Assembly (NCBI GenBank): GCA_037013685.1
Contig: CM072919.1
Span: 30,362,255-30,426,254, forward strand
Length of the DNA stretch: 64,000 nucleotides
Origin: Acridotheres tristis
Taxonomy: Eukaryota; Chordata; Aves; Passeriformes; Sturnidae
Reading direction: 5' to 3'
Made by a program: the position numbers and the translations under genes
Notes under the pieces: model-generated
What the model was told of the DNA's origin: nothing
The model's database searches: none
The model's input: the letters and a program-made list of their open reading frames with translations, nothing else
In this document: positions 62,841-64,000 of the stretch, in pieces
Numbering within the stretch: the first letter of the stretch is position 1
Layout of the letters: each line of letters opens with the position of its first letter

Positions 62841-64000
62841 TCCTCATCTTTTTAAACTGCTCTTAAAGGAAGAATATAAATTGGAGGGCTGTGTTTGTAA
62901 TCCTGAAATCTTTAACAAGAAAACAATGAATTTTTACTCAATTTATCTTTCATCATCTAAAGATACATCACTAAAAGTTATGTGTCCATTACTCTCAAAG
63001 CAACAACTGTTAACCTGTTGAAAATTTAGCCCAGACAGGTTTTGCTTAATTATTTTCCTTTAATTCCTATTTATAAATATATTGGACAAATGTTACAGGG
63101 TTTTTTTGTTTTGTTTTATTTTATTTTGTTTTGGGGTTTGTTGTTTTTTTTTTATTCCAGTTTTTCCTTCAAAAGAAGACAAGCAGTATTCATTCTGCCC
63201 CCTTTTTTTTTTCTTTTCATCATTAGTTAATCTATTTGATACAGTTTAATTAACAGCTTCTGATTCTTCTATGGCAAGGAGTCCCTTTGTAGCAGGAGCC
63301 ATACACTAAATGACAATCTTTCCAGAAGATCTAGTTACTTCCACAGAATGTTCAGCATTGAACTCTATACTTACATAAATGACCTCCTTTTTCAGTTCAG
63401 TCAAACATGAAGCAAAAAAGACTAATCTCAAGGCTACTGAACATTTATTCTACGTAAACAATAACCTCCTTGAAATCAGTCAATTTATTCATTAGGCAAT
63501 TCTCTTCATTTGTTGCAGAAGGGTTCTCAGCCATCTCTGATGAGCTCATTGTCTGTGACTATTATAAATGATTTCTCTAACAATAAAGAGACAGAATTAT
63601 GAAAAGATGAAAAAAGCCCCTAAATTTCTGGAAAGGCATATTGTCCAACATGTTTATGTAGCATAAAAAATCACCATTTTATTGGGAGTGCTTTATAGCT
63701 TTACATAAGAAGAATGGAAGTGTGTTATAAGGAGATAATTTATTATTAAGCAATGGTAAAGATATACCAAAAATTACTGTCAAATTATTTTAGTTCTTAG
63801 AATACAAAACATAACAGAATGCCATTTTTATCTAGGTTGACATAGCTGGCCTTGCCTTGTCATGAAAATTACTTTATTCAAGACTTTGGGTCAGAAAAAA
63901 CCTGCCTGTTATGCCTTCTCAGGAGTATTTCCTTCTGAAGTTCTTGGATTTTTATCTCTAAAAACATCATAATTTTCTTTTCAGAAATGGTTACCACTTT
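62841..64000. other. No recognised feature
   Basis: AT-rich sequence with T-rich tracts near 63100-63150 (TTTTGTTTTGTTTTATT) and 63205-63213. No repeat family, exon or RNA gene recognised up to the window edge. Confidence 0.55.

Noticed and set aside
1..64000. tRNA genes, rRNA, CRISPR arrays, bacterial operons or a prophage
   Set aside because: No cloverleaf-like A/B box pairs, repeat-spacer arrays, ribosome-binding sites or densely packed frames were seen; the whole window has eukaryotic, avian repeat content.

Overview
The window reads as nuclear DNA from a bird, most likely a songbird or another neoavian, and as a gene-poor stretch: a large intron or a gene desert. The evidence is repeat content. 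At least ten pieces of CR1, the characteristic avian LINE, are recognisable by their 3' tails (ATTCTATGATTCT-like) and by decayed ORF2 protein fragments. Several long terminal repeats (LTRs) belong to families I recognise as typical of avian endogenous retroviruses (ERVs). The DNA is AT-rich with many stop codons. I found no intact protein-coding gene, no convincing exon, no tRNA or rRNA gene, no CRISPR array and no bacterial or organellar features. Almost all open reading frames are short and fit chance in AT-rich sequence or are read-through of repeats.

Layout. 1-5.4 kb: two solo LTRs, both on the minus strand and each with a 5-bp target-site duplication (627-1989 flanked by CCAAG; 4462-5080 flanked by ACTAG), a CR1 3' tail near 3.8 kb, and a GAAAAAA heptamer array at 5.2-5.4 kb. 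9.9-11.0 kb: a composite of two different LTR fragments in the same orientation. 17.1-17.6 kb: a cysteine-rich frame with one stop and a possible membrane segment, the only thing resembling a broken gene. 18.4-19.0 kb: an LTR-like unit. 23.6-24.1 kb: an old minus-strand LTR related to the second half of the 10-kb composite. 28.1-29.0 kb: a 0.9-kb CR1 with ORF2 remnants. 38.5-39.0 kb: LTR-like sequence. 41.7-56.2 kb: scattered CR1 pieces and an LTR-like unit at about 54.0-54.5 kb carrying a degenerate GCC/GCTTT repeat. 59.7-62.8 kb: a truncated copy of the 4.5-kb LTR family abutted by a CR1 3' end, then a second CR1 with a dead reverse transcriptase.

How the pieces work together: they are independent fossil insertions, not a pathway. 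The most informative relations are between copies: the 4.5-kb and 59.7-kb LTRs share a duplicated block upstream of their TATA-like box, and the 10.4-kb and 23.6-kb LTRs are one family in opposite orientations. I see no undescribed system that the sequence alone can support. LTR and CR1 family assignments rest on recognised sequence, not on a database search, and boundaries without a target-site duplication are approximate.
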